From contig NZ_MDFN01000005.1 of the NCBI RefSeq assembly GCF_001730525.1, positions 104,879 through 168,878 of the forward strand: DNA of 64,000 bases, in the 5' to 3' direction. The translations under genes and the position numbers were made by a program. This document shows positions 44,346-52,426 of the stretch, in pieces (the stretch's first letter is position 1; each line of letters starts with the position of its first letter). This DNA is from Arcticibacter eurypsychrophilus (GTDB lineage Bacteria; Bacteroidota; Bacteroidia; Sphingobacteriales; Sphingobacteriaceae). The notes beneath the pieces were generated by a model. That model worked only from the letters and a program-made list of their open reading frames with translations. It ran no database searches and was not told where the DNA came from.

Positions 44346-45401
44346 AAAATTGACTGAGTATTTTGCAGACTTAGTTTTGGGTGTACCTGACAATTTAATA
44401 TGGCCGTATTGCATCCAGTGGTTAATCCATTCAGATGTTTTATCTCGACTAATTGCTTGTTTTAAGAAGTTAGAGAGATTTGATTTTGCAGCGATGCTTA
44501 GTTCCGATCTAATCATTGAAGGCGATACAGAGAACGTATCCCGAACTAAGGCTTTATGAGTTGCCTCATCAACATCATAAGGCTGAAAGGCTTTTGTAGA
44601 TCCTGTACTTTCGTCTTTGCTCCATCCTTCAATTAATGAAGGTATTCCAGTGATTTCATCCCGAACTAAGGCGAAAGGTTCAAAAGGCTTGCCCCTTGTA
44701 AACTCAGGTTCGATTACGATCTGTTTTGCATCGTTCTGAGAGATTTTAACTACAGTCTCAGCCTTATTAATCAACTCCGTTCCTAAATGCCCCCTAGCGT
44801 TGTCATTGCCTTTATTCGTATGTATGATGTTAACGATATGGCAATCCTGGGTATCTGCTAACTCCATTTCATAGGTTGCAATGTTGGTAGCTTCCTCAGG
44901 ACTGTTGATATCAAATACAAAATCTCTTGTTCCATCGAAAACGACAATGTCATAATCACCATCTTCAATCAATGCTCTACTTATTTCAGTTCTTATGTTT
45001 GGGGCGTGGATCTTCAGATCATAGAAATGAAGGTTTTTAGATTGTTGTAATCCTGCGATTTGTAATATCCAGTGTTGGGTACGGCTACCATAATACAACC
45101 CCTGCTCATTGTCAATCCAGAGAACTTTAAGACCAGCATTGATAGCACTGGCAATAATCCAAGCTGCTGCAGTTGTCTTTCCTGCTTTCGGCTTTGCGAT
45201 AATAACAGAGAAGCTTTTCTTCGTAAACATGGGAATACCTAGCATTGCAAACACGATAACAGGCATCGGTATATCTATACCCTGAGGTATTAGGTGAAAT
45301 TTACCTATTGCAAGATAATCGCTGGTATTACCTGCATTATCGCCGAACGCCAATGCTGCATTAGGATTTAATCCAGTAGCGGAAAGGGCAGTATTAAGCA
45401 T
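44289..45401 (-). CDS. RecA-fold ATPase/helicase (RepA-like)
   Basis: This 370-residue protein has Walker A AKPKAGKTTAAAWIIAS, Walker B DYDIVVFDGTRDFV, sensor IVNIIHTNKGNDNARGHLGTELINKAETVVKI and FTRGKPFEPFALVRD, the order seen in hexameric RepA/KaiC-type helicases of plasmids and mobile elements. The C-terminal part is a DNA-binding-like helical region. It is the replicative helicase candidate for the excised element. Its start overlaps the stop of the HTH gene by 8 bp. Confidence 0.8.
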   Translation of the reverse strand: MLNTALSATGLNPNAALAFGDNAGNTSDYLAIGKFHLIPQGIDIPMPVIVFAMLGIPMFTKKSFSVIIAKPKAGKTTAAAWIIASAINAGLKVLWIDNEQGLYYGSRTQHWILQIAGLQQSKNLHFYDLKIHAPNIRTEISRALIEDGDYDIVVFDGTRDFVFDINSPEEATNIATYEMELADTQDCHIVNIIHTNKGNDNARGHLGTELINKAETVVKISQNDAKQIVIEPEFTRGKPFEPFALVRDEITGIPSLIEGWSKDESTGSTKAFQPYDVDEATHKALVRDTFSVSPSMIRSELSIAAKSNLSNFLKQAISRDKTSEWINHWMQYGHIKLSGTPKTKSAKYSVNFQSNPTELNAPFIYKGGGV

Positions 45402-45696
45402 TTATAGAACCCTTTCGTTTAGCACCGCTAACTTCTAACGCTCTGTCAATCTCCGATTTCTTAAAGTAAACCGTTCTCCCTGTTTGGTAGTATGGAAAGA
45501 TTCCGCGTTTCTTATAGGCGTGGATAGTTGCCTTAGTGCATTTTAAATATGTAGCTAGTTCGCTTATTGTGAAAGTTTGGGGTAACTCTGCAGGGGTTGC
45601 TGCCGGCTGTGTTTGTGCAATGGCTGCGATAACACTTCTTTGTATTAATAGCTCTAAATTAGCTAGGCTTATTGGTGACAATATCAAGTTTTCCAT
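45394..45696 (-). CDS. HTH_17/excisionase-type protein, 100 aa
   Basis: After a variable N-terminus (LANLELLIQRSVIAAIAQTQPAATPAELP) comes the canonical domain: TFTISELATYLKCTKATIHAYKKRGIFPYYQTGRTVYFKKSEIDRAL. These proteins commonly sit between integrase and replication genes in Bacteroidota elements and act in excision or replication control. It is coupled with the helicase gene. Confidence 0.85.
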   Translation of the reverse strand: MENLILSPISLANLELLIQRSVIAAIAQTQPAATPAELPQTFTISELATYLKCTKATIHAYKKRGIFPYYQTGRTVYFKKSEIDRALEVSGAKRKGSINA

Positions 45697-45759
45697 TTGC
45701 TGTATCTTTTAGTACACCACAAATGTATAACTGTAATTGTCTGAAATATAATGTGTTAG

Positions 45760-45803
45760 CTATACTTATTATACCATTTATGTGTTTGGTATAATAAGTA
45801 TAG
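45760..45803. repeat. Perfect 16-bp inverted repeat between element genes
   Basis: CTATACTTATTATACC and GGTATAATAAGTATAG are exact complements separated by 12 nt. It fills the space between the stop of the 310-aa gene and the start of the HTH gene. No T-run follows in either direction, so it fits an operator or replication hairpin better than a terminator. Confidence 0.85.
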
Positions 45804-45806
45804 TGT

Positions 45807-46739
45807 TTAGCTCAATTTATAAGCATAGGGGTCGGCTTGTTTTAATGCTTGGAGTATTCCAGTCATGTTAAATTCTTTGTTAACTAAGGGATGCAACTCT
45901 ATCAATGTTATTGTTTTAAAGTATTTATCCTTTTTAAATCTTTTAATCAAGCTGTAAAACATGGTATCTGTACCTAGCTTTGTATGTTCATTGTCAATTA
46001 TTTTTTTATCTAGCAAGATCTTATACATTTCATTTAACCGATCTTCACTTATGGCAGCATCTGCAAATGATTTGAAAACTTCTTTTACTTTCGGTGCTGG
46101 CTTTACTGTTGCAATAGTGCTAGGATTATTAGTATCCATATCCTTATATTTTTGAAGCTCTGCCTTAGGTGAATAACTTCGGTCGTCTTGGTTGGTCGTT
46201 CCATCTAATTTTGTCCATATGTAATGTACTCTTCCCATATCAGGATTAGAAAACTGAATTAAAGCTTTACTAATCAAAAGATTAAAATCAAGTTTAAACC
46301 TAGGGCAAACATCTGATAATTCTGAGATTATAAAGAAAAGGACACCATCACAGCCTAATACATAGTCTCTAACCTTTTCATTAAGTAAAAAATCTTCCCA
46401 TATTTCTTCACCATCAAAATGTTTTCTTTCGGCCTCATCTTTCAATTGTTCAGCTAAATACTTTTCTTGTTTTTCAGCCAGGTTAAAAAGAATGCTCCAA
46501 ATTTGTGATATGAGGTAGGAATTTGGATAATCATAGATTCTTTCAAAAACGTGCAGTAAAAACAGGTATCTAGAATATTCACTATCTATTTCACAAAGCT
46601 TTTGCACTATGCTATCATAAGAGCATCTCTTTAGTTTATCCCAGTCAATTTCATGCGATTCAATGTAAGGAGTGTTAAGGAGATTGTCTGCAACTTCCAA
46701 AAGTAAATTATAATCATATACCTGTGTTTCTGTACTCAT
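45807..46739 (-). CDS. Hypothetical protein of integrative element, 310 aa
   Basis: I do not recognise a family. The protein is mainly helical and acidic in the first 200 residues (FLLHVFERIYDYPNSYLISQIWSILFNLAEKQEKYL). A charged linker rich in Pro/Lys (STIATVKPAPKVKEVFKSF) and a C-terminal domain of about 80 residues follow (RLNEMYKILLDKKIIDNEHTKLGTDTMFYSLIKRFKKDKYF), the latter with the look of a small winged DNA-binding domain. It starts 5 bp after the recombinase stop, so it is co-transcribed with it; an accessory recombination role is possible. Confidence 0.65.
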   Translation of the reverse strand: MSTETQVYDYNLLLEVADNLLNTPYIESHEIDWDKLKRCSYDSIVQKLCEIDSEYSRYLFLLHVFERIYDYPNSYLISQIWSILFNLAEKQEKYLAEQLKDEAERKHFDGEEIWEDFLLNEKVRDYVLGCDGVLFFIISELSDVCPRFKLDFNLLISKALIQFSNPDMGRVHYIWTKLDGTTNQDDRSYSPKAELQKYKDMDTNNPSTIATVKPAPKVKEVFKSFADAAISEDRLNEMYKILLDKKIIDNEHTKLGTDTMFYSLIKRFKKDKYFKTITLIELHPLVNKEFNMTGILQALKQADPYAYKLS

Positions 46740-46744
46740 ATCTT

Positions 46745-48130
46745 TTATAGTCCTAATTTAACGAACGTTTCTGCTAAAAGGTTAGCTTTTTGTTCATCGG
46801 TGGTTCTTATGTACTTTAAGAAGTTGCTTTCTGATTTATGTCCTGTAGCGCTCATTATAAGCATAGGGGAGACGCCTTTGTTAAACATATTGGTTGCGTA
46901 ACTCCTTCGGCAGCAATGGCTCGTTACAAGACTGTAAAGCGGTTGTGATGTTTCGCTTTCAATGTTGCCTTTGTAGTTCTTTATTATTCTAATATCTGTC
47001 AATCCAGCCAGTTCAGAAACTAACTTGATATAAGCATTAAATTTCTGATTGGATAAGGTAGGCAGCTCTGTAGGATATTTGGCTAATACGGGTTTAAGTT
47101 TCTCCATAATTGGAATAGTTACCCTTGCGCCTGTTTTGATTTGCTTCACCTTTATGAAATTACCGCTAACACTTTGAGTATCAAGGTTGGAAAAGTTGCC
47201 AAAACGAAGACCAGTATAAGCGCCTATTAAAAACAGATCGCGACACTTATCTAAAACCTTGTAAGTTACTTTCTCAGGCTTATAAGTTTTATCGCCTTTA
47301 GTATTTAAGATGTTCTTACCTGCTTTATCCCTTGCAACTACTTGATGCGTTACAAATCTTGCATAGCTCGAAAGATCCAAGTTTGCAATTCTGTCAATCT
47401 CATTAGAATTTAAATAAATTGTATCTGATTCGTACGAAGGCATTATAAAATCATCTGCTATAAAGCCAGGTTCTTTACTTTCCATCATTACGGTTTTAAT
47501 GTCCTTTATAAAGCCTGCAAAGGTTGAAATCTCCTTTTGTTCAATATCGTAGCAAAAAAACATAAAGTCCTCATAGAAGTCTTTATTCACACCTTCAAAG
47601 GGGAGTGTTCTTATATCTGCATATTCTAAATACCTCTTGATTGCCGATAATGTTACGCCATAGTTTTTAATTGAATTTCTTGTAAATCTTTTACCGAAAC
47701 TTTTACCACGCTTTTTAATTAGTCGCTTACCTGTTTTGCTGTCTTCAATTAATTGTTCAAAGTAAGAAATGAATGTGTGCCTAAATTCTGGTGCTGGTGC
47801 TGGCTCAGGCGGTTGTGGCTTATAGATTAGATCTAACTGCTCGCGGACATAAGGTACTGTTAAATCTTCGCCTTTGGTATCGCTTACGATTGTTACCGCT
47901 GCAGAAGCCATTTCTTTCAATCTCTTATTATAGCTTTCCGCAAATGGTGCAATATTTTTAATAGGTTGTATTGTATTGCTTGAGTTGCATTCAGGGCGAA
48001 AGTGCTTTATCTCAATTCTTACTCCGGTATAGTATTGCAACCGCCGGCCTTGGAAAGAATAGAACATATTAATAGCCTGTACACCGTCTGTACTTGGTCG
48101 CGGTTCAAGATAGAATTTAGGTTTTGCCAT
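46745..48130 (-). CDS. Tyrosine recombinase (integrase) of the tRNA-Leu element
   Basis: This 461-residue protein has the arm- and core-binding domains (residues about 1-250, including EYADIRTLPFEGVNKDFYEDFMFFCYD) and the catalytic domain: Arg in GAYTGLRFGNFSNLD, His405-x-x-Arg408 in SHCCRRSYATN, His431 in GHKS, and the nucleophile Tyr440 in LKYIRTTDE. Size and sequence style fit the Bacteroidota phage-integrase/transposon-integrase group. It lies 168 bp from the right att site and is read away from it, so its promoter is next to the site. TACATA repeats lie upstream. Confidence 0.93.
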   Translation of the reverse strand: MAKPKFYLEPRPSTDGVQAINMFYSFQGRRLQYYTGVRIEIKHFRPECNSSNTIQPIKNIAPFAESYNKRLKEMASAAVTIVSDTKGEDLTVPYVREQLDLIYKPQPPEPAPAPEFRHTFISYFEQLIEDSKTGKRLIKKRGKSFGKRFTRNSIKNYGVTLSAIKRYLEYADIRTLPFEGVNKDFYEDFMFFCYDIEQKEISTFAGFIKDIKTVMMESKEPGFIADDFIMPSYESDTIYLNSNEIDRIANLDLSSYARFVTHQVVARDKAGKNILNTKGDKTYKPEKVTYKVLDKCRDLFLIGAYTGLRFGNFSNLDTQSVSGNFIKVKQIKTGARVTIPIMEKLKPVLAKYPTELPTLSNQKFNAYIKLVSELAGLTDIRIIKNYKGNIESETSQPLYSLVTSHCCRRSYATNMFNKGVSPMLIMSATGHKSESNFLKYIRTTDEQKANLLAETFVKLGL

Positions 48131-48298
48131 TACTGTATGTTTCGCTTTTTGCTTACATACAAATTTACATACACTTTCTGTTATATCGCAATATACTTTG
48201 CTTTATGTTAAAGTATTAAATATTTGCTTTAAAGTGTGTAGGATAGCATTTTGTATATTTTGTTAAATTATGATTTATGCTAAGAATGGTATAAATGT
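48131..48298. promoter_or_regulatory. Integrase promoter region with paired repeats beside attR
   Basis: TTACATACA occurs at 48153-48161 and 48165-48173, 12 bp apart. ATACTTT...AAAGTAT form an inverted pair at about 48193-48216, with two copies of TTTGCTTTA nearby. These are candidates for integrase arm sites or for the element's repressor. Confidence 0.5.
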
Positions 48299-48315
48299 AC
48301 TCCGGCGCTGGGTAC
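48299..48315. repeat. Right attachment site (17-bp direct repeat)
   Basis: Exact copy of the tRNA-Leu 3' end at 34997-35013. The DNA beyond it starts with a strong hairpin terminator, the natural continuation of the tRNA gene. Confidence 0.92.
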
Positions 48316-48318
48316 TTG

Positions 48319-48360
48319 ACCGGAGAAAAAACTAGAGATAGTTTTTTCTCCGGTTTTTTT
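48319..48360. terminator. Original tRNA-Leu terminator, displaced
   Basis: ACCGGAGAAAAAACTA pairs perfectly over 16 bp with TAGTTTTTTCTCCGGT around GAGA, followed by a T-run. It now stands 3 bp after the right att core, where the tRNA used to end before the element entered. It also overlaps the 3' end of the antisense serine-recombinase remnant. Confidence 0.85.
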
Positions 48361-49857
48361 ATGTCCTAACTTGTTGTTTATCAAGTAAATAAGAGAGGCA
48401 ACTTCGTTGAGTGGAGCGGTTCGATCTTTCGTTTCTGAAATTACCCATTTTGGGGCATAGATCGAACCGGTGATTAGTTGTTTTCCTGCTAAATCGGCAT
48501 TCTGGTATAAATAAACAAGGTTTTTGAGGTTAAATAGGGATTTATCGACAAGGTCGTTTAAATCAATATTGAGGGAGAGTGTATCATTCGATTCTTTTAG
48601 TTTTGCTTCGAGCCTGAGGATCTTATTTTCACATTCAGATTTGATGTTTTTATATTCGGCACTCTCAATAGCATCCGTTAAAAGCAATTCTCTGGCTTTT
48701 GTGATCCGGTTGTTTTGTGCTGTAATTTCTACTATTGTCTTTTTACGTTCCAGCTGAAGTAATTGTGCATTGTCACTGTTGGCATCGCAAATGACTGCCT
48801 TAAATAGTTCTGCCATACCTGGTTTAGGAACGATGTTCTTAAGATCGTTTTAAAAGTTTTCATTTACCCTCTCGGGCATTAAACCTAATCTTGCATGGGT
48901 ACTTGCAATGGTAGTAGTAATGATAGCTATTGCGGCCTTTAGAAGCGCTTCCTGTAAGTTGTCTGTTGCAGGAGGGGCAGATTAGAAAGCCGCGTAACGG
49001 AAGGTTATCTGTTTGCACTGCTTTTAGTCCTATTTTTCTTCTTTTGTTGTCGAGAACGTCCTGGACTTCATAAAACAAATGCACTGAGATTAAAGGTTCA
49101 TGAAGTCCATTAGTCAGAAACCTCTCTTCCTCTTTAAAGGCAGGAATAACGATCTTTCCACAATAGCATGGATTTCGGATGGCGGTCCAAAAGCAGGTTC
49201 TGGTACAGCGGAGTCCTCTTTCTTTTGCCATTGCCCAGATATGTTCTATTGCATATTGGTTTTTGGCGATCATTTCAAATGCCCACTTCATGTGTGAAGC
49301 TTCGGGTTTGTGAATGGCTATATATTTAGTGCCATTTTCCCTGGTCCGGTTAATATAACCAGGTAAAGCCATTCCCGTCCAGCGTCCTTCTTTTCTTGCT
49401 CTGCGTAAACCATAAAATACATTTAATGCTCTGCGATCATTTTCTACTTCGGGTGTTGATAGGTAGACTGTCAGGATCATTTTGCTTTCAGGGACGGATA
49501 GGTCGAGGGGTTGATCTATCGCTATGGGTTCTATATCCAGGGTTTTTAAGGTCCTGATCATGGTATAAGCATCAGCGGTGTTTCTGCTGAATCTATCCCA
49601 TTTTGTAAATATCACATAGTCGGTTTGTTTTCCTTTATTCTTTTTCCAGTCGGCGAATAGTTCAGTCCATTCTGGGCGGTTAAAAGTTTTGGCTGAATAG
49701 TCTTCAAAGACAACCTTTCTTGATTGTATGTTTTTCTTTTCACAATAGGTCCTTATCCGTTCGTCCTGGTCTCTTTGGGAGTAGCCTTTATCTGCTTGTT
49801 CATCTGTACTTACCCGGATATATAGATCTGCAGTTTTCATAATTTATTTTAAATTTA

Positions 49858-50034
49858 TTAAGGGAGTGAATAGAGTTGTTTCTTCTTTTTAAGTTGTTCT
49901 TCTACAGCTAATTTAGCAAAATCGTACATGATTTGCAATATTTTCTCTGCTTCATCTTTTGAAATAGTTGTTCCATGTTTTTGAAGGATTTCTATTGCTT
50001 TTTCTGGGGTAACAGAACGCTTTGGTTTGAGCAT
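49858..50034 (-). CDS. Small recombinase-associated protein, 58 aa
   Basis: An ATG-started 58-codon frame lies 17 bp upstream of the serine recombinase and in the same direction. It reads MLKPKRSVTPEKAIEILQKH, then GTTISKDEAEKILQIMYDFA and a Lys-rich end. I recall small proteins of this kind (helix EEA.ILKKHG, then VS.EEA..IL.FMYKLA) directly before serine recombinase genes in Bacteroidota. It seems intact although its partner is broken. Confidence 0.7.
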   Translation of the reverse strand: MLKPKRSVTPEKAIEILQKHGTTISKDEAEKILQIMYDFAKLAVEEQLKKKKQLYSLP

Positions 50035-50144
50035 AGGGACAGTCCTTTTAGTTAAAATGGCAATTTAGGAGGAGGATTTGTAAACGGTTAGTAAGGTGGT
50101 AGTAGGGTGTGTGAGAAATATTCCATTGCATAATTGATCACTTT

Positions 50145-50189
50145 CATGGCATGCAAGAGGTCATCGGTTCGACTCCGATATTCTCCACC
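50145..50189 (+). tRNA. tRNA-Ala(GGC) 3' half, fragment
   Basis: The 45 bases from CATGGCATGCAAGAGG to CTCCACC are the anticodon loop (GGC), 3' anticodon stem, variable loop, T-arm (ATCGG TTCGACT CCGAT) and acceptor 3' strand ATTCTCC of tRNA-Ala, ending with ACC. No D-arm or 5' acceptor strand precedes it. It is not a working gene; it is the type of remnant left at the far end of an element integrated into a tRNA gene. Confidence 0.85.
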
Positions 50190-50192
50190 TTG

Positions 50193-50232
50193 ATAATCAA
50201 GGCTTTATGTTTTTTCATAAAGTCTTGATTAT
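50193..50232. terminator. 17-bp hairpin after the tRNA-Ala fragment
   Basis: ATAATCAAGGCTTTATG pairs with CATAAAGTCTTGATTAT (one G-U) around TTTTTT. It begins 3 bp after the fragment and is probably the terminator of the original tRNA-Ala. Confidence 0.65.
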
Positions 50233-50340
50233 TACAGATAAAGTTTAGATAAAGTTTTAATCAGGCTTAAAGTCTTTAAAACATTTTGAAATTAGCTGTT
50301 TTTTAAGACTTCAAAAAGTTGTAAATATCATATTCTGCTT

Positions 50341-52012
50341 GTAACTACTCAGGTTCTAAGAAACGGCAATTGTCCAGAATGCATTTAAGATAGCTTGATT
50401 GTTTTTTTACAGGTGTCCGTAATAGAACGAATAATGGCGTAGTTCTGTGCTCCTTTGGCCGATTTAAACATACCGGATACTTTGAGTTTGACCTTCACAT
50501 TGCGAATGGCCTGTTCTGATTTATTATTGTCGGGAGGTACTTCGGGATGATAAAGAAAAGTAAAAAGATATTCCCTGTATTTTAGGATTCTTTTTTGAAA
50601 AGTGATCACTTCAGGATGGTCGGGATTTATTTTTTGATGGATTAACCCATCCAGTAACGCTTCCATCTCTGCCCTTTCTTTTATGGGTTTCTGATATTGG
50701 GAAGTGGTGATTATTTTTTTAATTTCCAGTGCCTGCATAATTATCTTACTGAACCGTGCTGTCCAGGGGCAATCATATTTTTGTTTGAAAAAGAGCAGTT
50801 CGCGCAGCAGGTGAGCCGTACAGATCTGATGGCCTCTGGCAGCTGTGTTTAAATGGCTGGACCAGCAATCGTGCTAGGAAAACCAGCAGGAAAATGAGCT
50901 TTAACAGTTTCAAAGCCCCTGTTTTTTGAAGCGGTGATATAAGTTGCAAACTGGCTTTGCCAGGTCCAAAACCACTTTAACTTACCATTCTCTTTCATTC
51001 CCGTTTCATCCGCCCCAATCACTTTAGCATTGGATAAAGCCTGTTTGATCAGGGCAAAGGCAGGCAACGCTTTTTCAGCAAAGCGGTCAAGTATTCCACA
51101 AACAGTGCCCTGACTGATGGCCATTCCATAAACCGAAGAGAAGAACTCACTGATCCTTGCCAGAGGGATATACTGACGGGTATGCAGATAAGCAATCAGT
51201 GCAGTGGTTTGCTGACCATAAATAATAGGGGCATCTATCCCGGAAGGAAAAGTTCCGTTGGTGATGTGTCCGCAGGTGCAGGTGTTACGATAAATACGGT
51301 GTTCGGTATAGGATGGACGGAGGATAGGAATATCGATAACCTGACGACGGCTGGCTAGTTCAGCTTGCTGGGCATTAAGATCCAGTCCGCAACAGTTACA
51401 GAATCCAGGCCTGTGTTCTATAATATGGTCGGGGGTGGTACTCATCTTTAGGGTACTGCCTTCATGGCCTTTCTGCCCACCGGAGGACTTTCCGCTGGAA
51501 CCCCGCAAACTGTTTGTTCTTTGGACACGGTTTTGATCTTTTGAAGGAGGAACGGAACTGTTGCCACTGTTCTTTTTAGGCCCTTTTAGAAGCTTGTTTT
51601 CTTCCAAAAGAATGCTGATTGTTTCATTCAGATGCTGGATAGTGGCATTTAAATCCTGTACTGTCTTTCCAAATGAAGCGTTCTGTTCTGAAATCCTCTG
51701 AAGTAAAGCCGCAATCTCAGAAGCTTTAGAGGCTTTTGCCGCTATACGGGCAACTGATTCCTGTTCCAGCAATTCGGCCAATTTCAGAAAACCCTTACTA
51801 TCCATTCTTGCAGTTCCTTGACTACAAAAAACCGCTTTTTATATCATTAAACCTATAAATATCGGATCAAGTTATACAGTAAAATGTGAATAAACCCTCA
51901 CTTTTTTCTGAAAAAAATTATTCCCGCAGTAAAGCATAAATCAAATAAACATTCCCTCTTTTGTCTTGAAGCCAAAATTATTGACTCAATTAAAGACAAC
52001 CTGAGTAGTTAC
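50341..52012. mobile_element. IS66-family insertion sequence, degenerate
   Basis: Terminal inverted repeats GTAACTACTCAGGTT (50341-50355) and AACCTGAGTAGTTAC (51998-52012) are exact over 15 bp. The element is about 1.67 kb and holds only a tnpC-type gene, as in the ISBst12-like group. The 8 bp outside the two ends (TTCTGCTT and AAATAAAG) do not match, so no target duplication remains. Confidence 0.88.
50356..51805 (-). pseudogene. IS66 transposase (TnpC), two frameshifts
   Basis: The N-terminal part (from 51805) has a coiled coil, the Ser/Gly-rich linker, a zinc finger (FCNCCGLDL), and the catalytic Asp in VIGADETGMKENGK; it stops at 50849. The following frame reads DCWSSHLNTAARGHQICTAH and continues to the C-terminal half with PPDNNKSEQAIRNVKVK. 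The break fits a deletion of 13 bp between two ACGATT copies, since the family sequence would read IVGHDC here. Near the end a run of seven A where eight are needed moves the frame again; correcting it gives a tail ending at 50356. Confidence 0.85.
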
Positions 52013-52230
52013 AAATAAAGAAGGTAATAGGGCTATTTCCATTATTCATCCTGAAATAGTACTTGTTTACGTAAGAATCTTTTTTATAAATTGTTTCTTG
52101 TTTATATTCATATCTGACAGGTTGTATAAGAGGACGAGATATAAACTTAAAGGAAATTGGTTAAACAGACCGCAATAGAACACTGGCAGACAAACGTCTT
52201 CTTTAATATTTTCGATTTGTATTGATAAAT
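52013..52230. repeat. Leader repeat, copy 1 (before the RHS cassette)
   Basis: AAATAAAGAAGGTAATAGGG begins exactly at the IS66 end and continues with a sequence matched at 63783-63978. About 70 of the first 74 bases agree, with lower similarity and a few indels after that. It contains no gene and precedes the tail-fibre/RHS genes, so it probably holds their promoter and leader. Confidence 0.85.
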
Positions 52231-52426
52231 ATATTGAATGCATTTAAATAGATAGATGGAGGGAAAGTATTGTTACATGCGTCGCATCGAGAATGTACAG
52301 CCAATGCCAATGGGTAAATTCTAATTAATGAAATACAGTTATAACGAAATCAAAAAAAATTAAGTTGTAGAAGAAGTTCACTGAAGTATACTTATGTTAA
52401 TATGAAGAAATTCTATTTTAATACTT
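52231..52426. promoter_or_regulatory. 5' region of the tail-fibre gene
   Basis: This is AT-rich DNA without a gene. An ATG at 52402 starts a signal-peptide-like frame (KKFYFNT) that is one base out of phase with the tail-fibre frame at 52427. Confidence 0.35.

Larger units (their letters stand above)
34997..48315. mobile_element. Integrative element in tRNA-Leu (13.3 kb)
   Basis: It is bounded by 17-bp direct repeats, one forming the tRNA-Leu 3' end. The tyrosine recombinase gene is next to the right end and reads inward. Cargo: two coiled-coil paralogues, a primase, a RecA-fold ATPase, several HTH proteins, HicAB, a repeat-rich region and an Ntn-hydrolase/tail-like protein. There is no relaxase, coupling protein or mating-pore gene, so it is an integrative mobilisable or satellite-like element rather than a complete ICE. 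Confidence 0.88.
48280..49840 (-). pseudogene. Large serine recombinase, frameshifted, with chimeric C-terminus
   Basis: The first part (48860-49840) has the catalytic Ser in LYIRVSTDEQ (Ser11), WDRFSRNTADA, the recombinase domain and the zinc ribbon CPSCNRQL...HCKYPC. It then stops at NAREGK. An extra G near 48867 shifts the frame; the shifted frame reads VNENF, a TAA, then NDLKNIVPKPGMAELF, continuing into the coiled-coil domain (48280-48816). So two lesions separate the halves. The 3' end reads SSFFSGQVPSAGV, antisense of the tRNA-Leu end, then HLYHS from the newer element. The gene thus belonged to an older element in the same tRNA. Confidence 0.85.

Noticed and set aside
34997..48315. 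Complete ICE or prophage
   Set aside because: No relaxase, coupling protein, mating-pore, capsid, terminase or tail-assembly genes are seen; one tail-spike-like domain is not enough.
50145..50189. Functional tRNA-Ala gene
   Set aside because: The 5' acceptor strand and D-arm are absent; only the 3' half can be matched.
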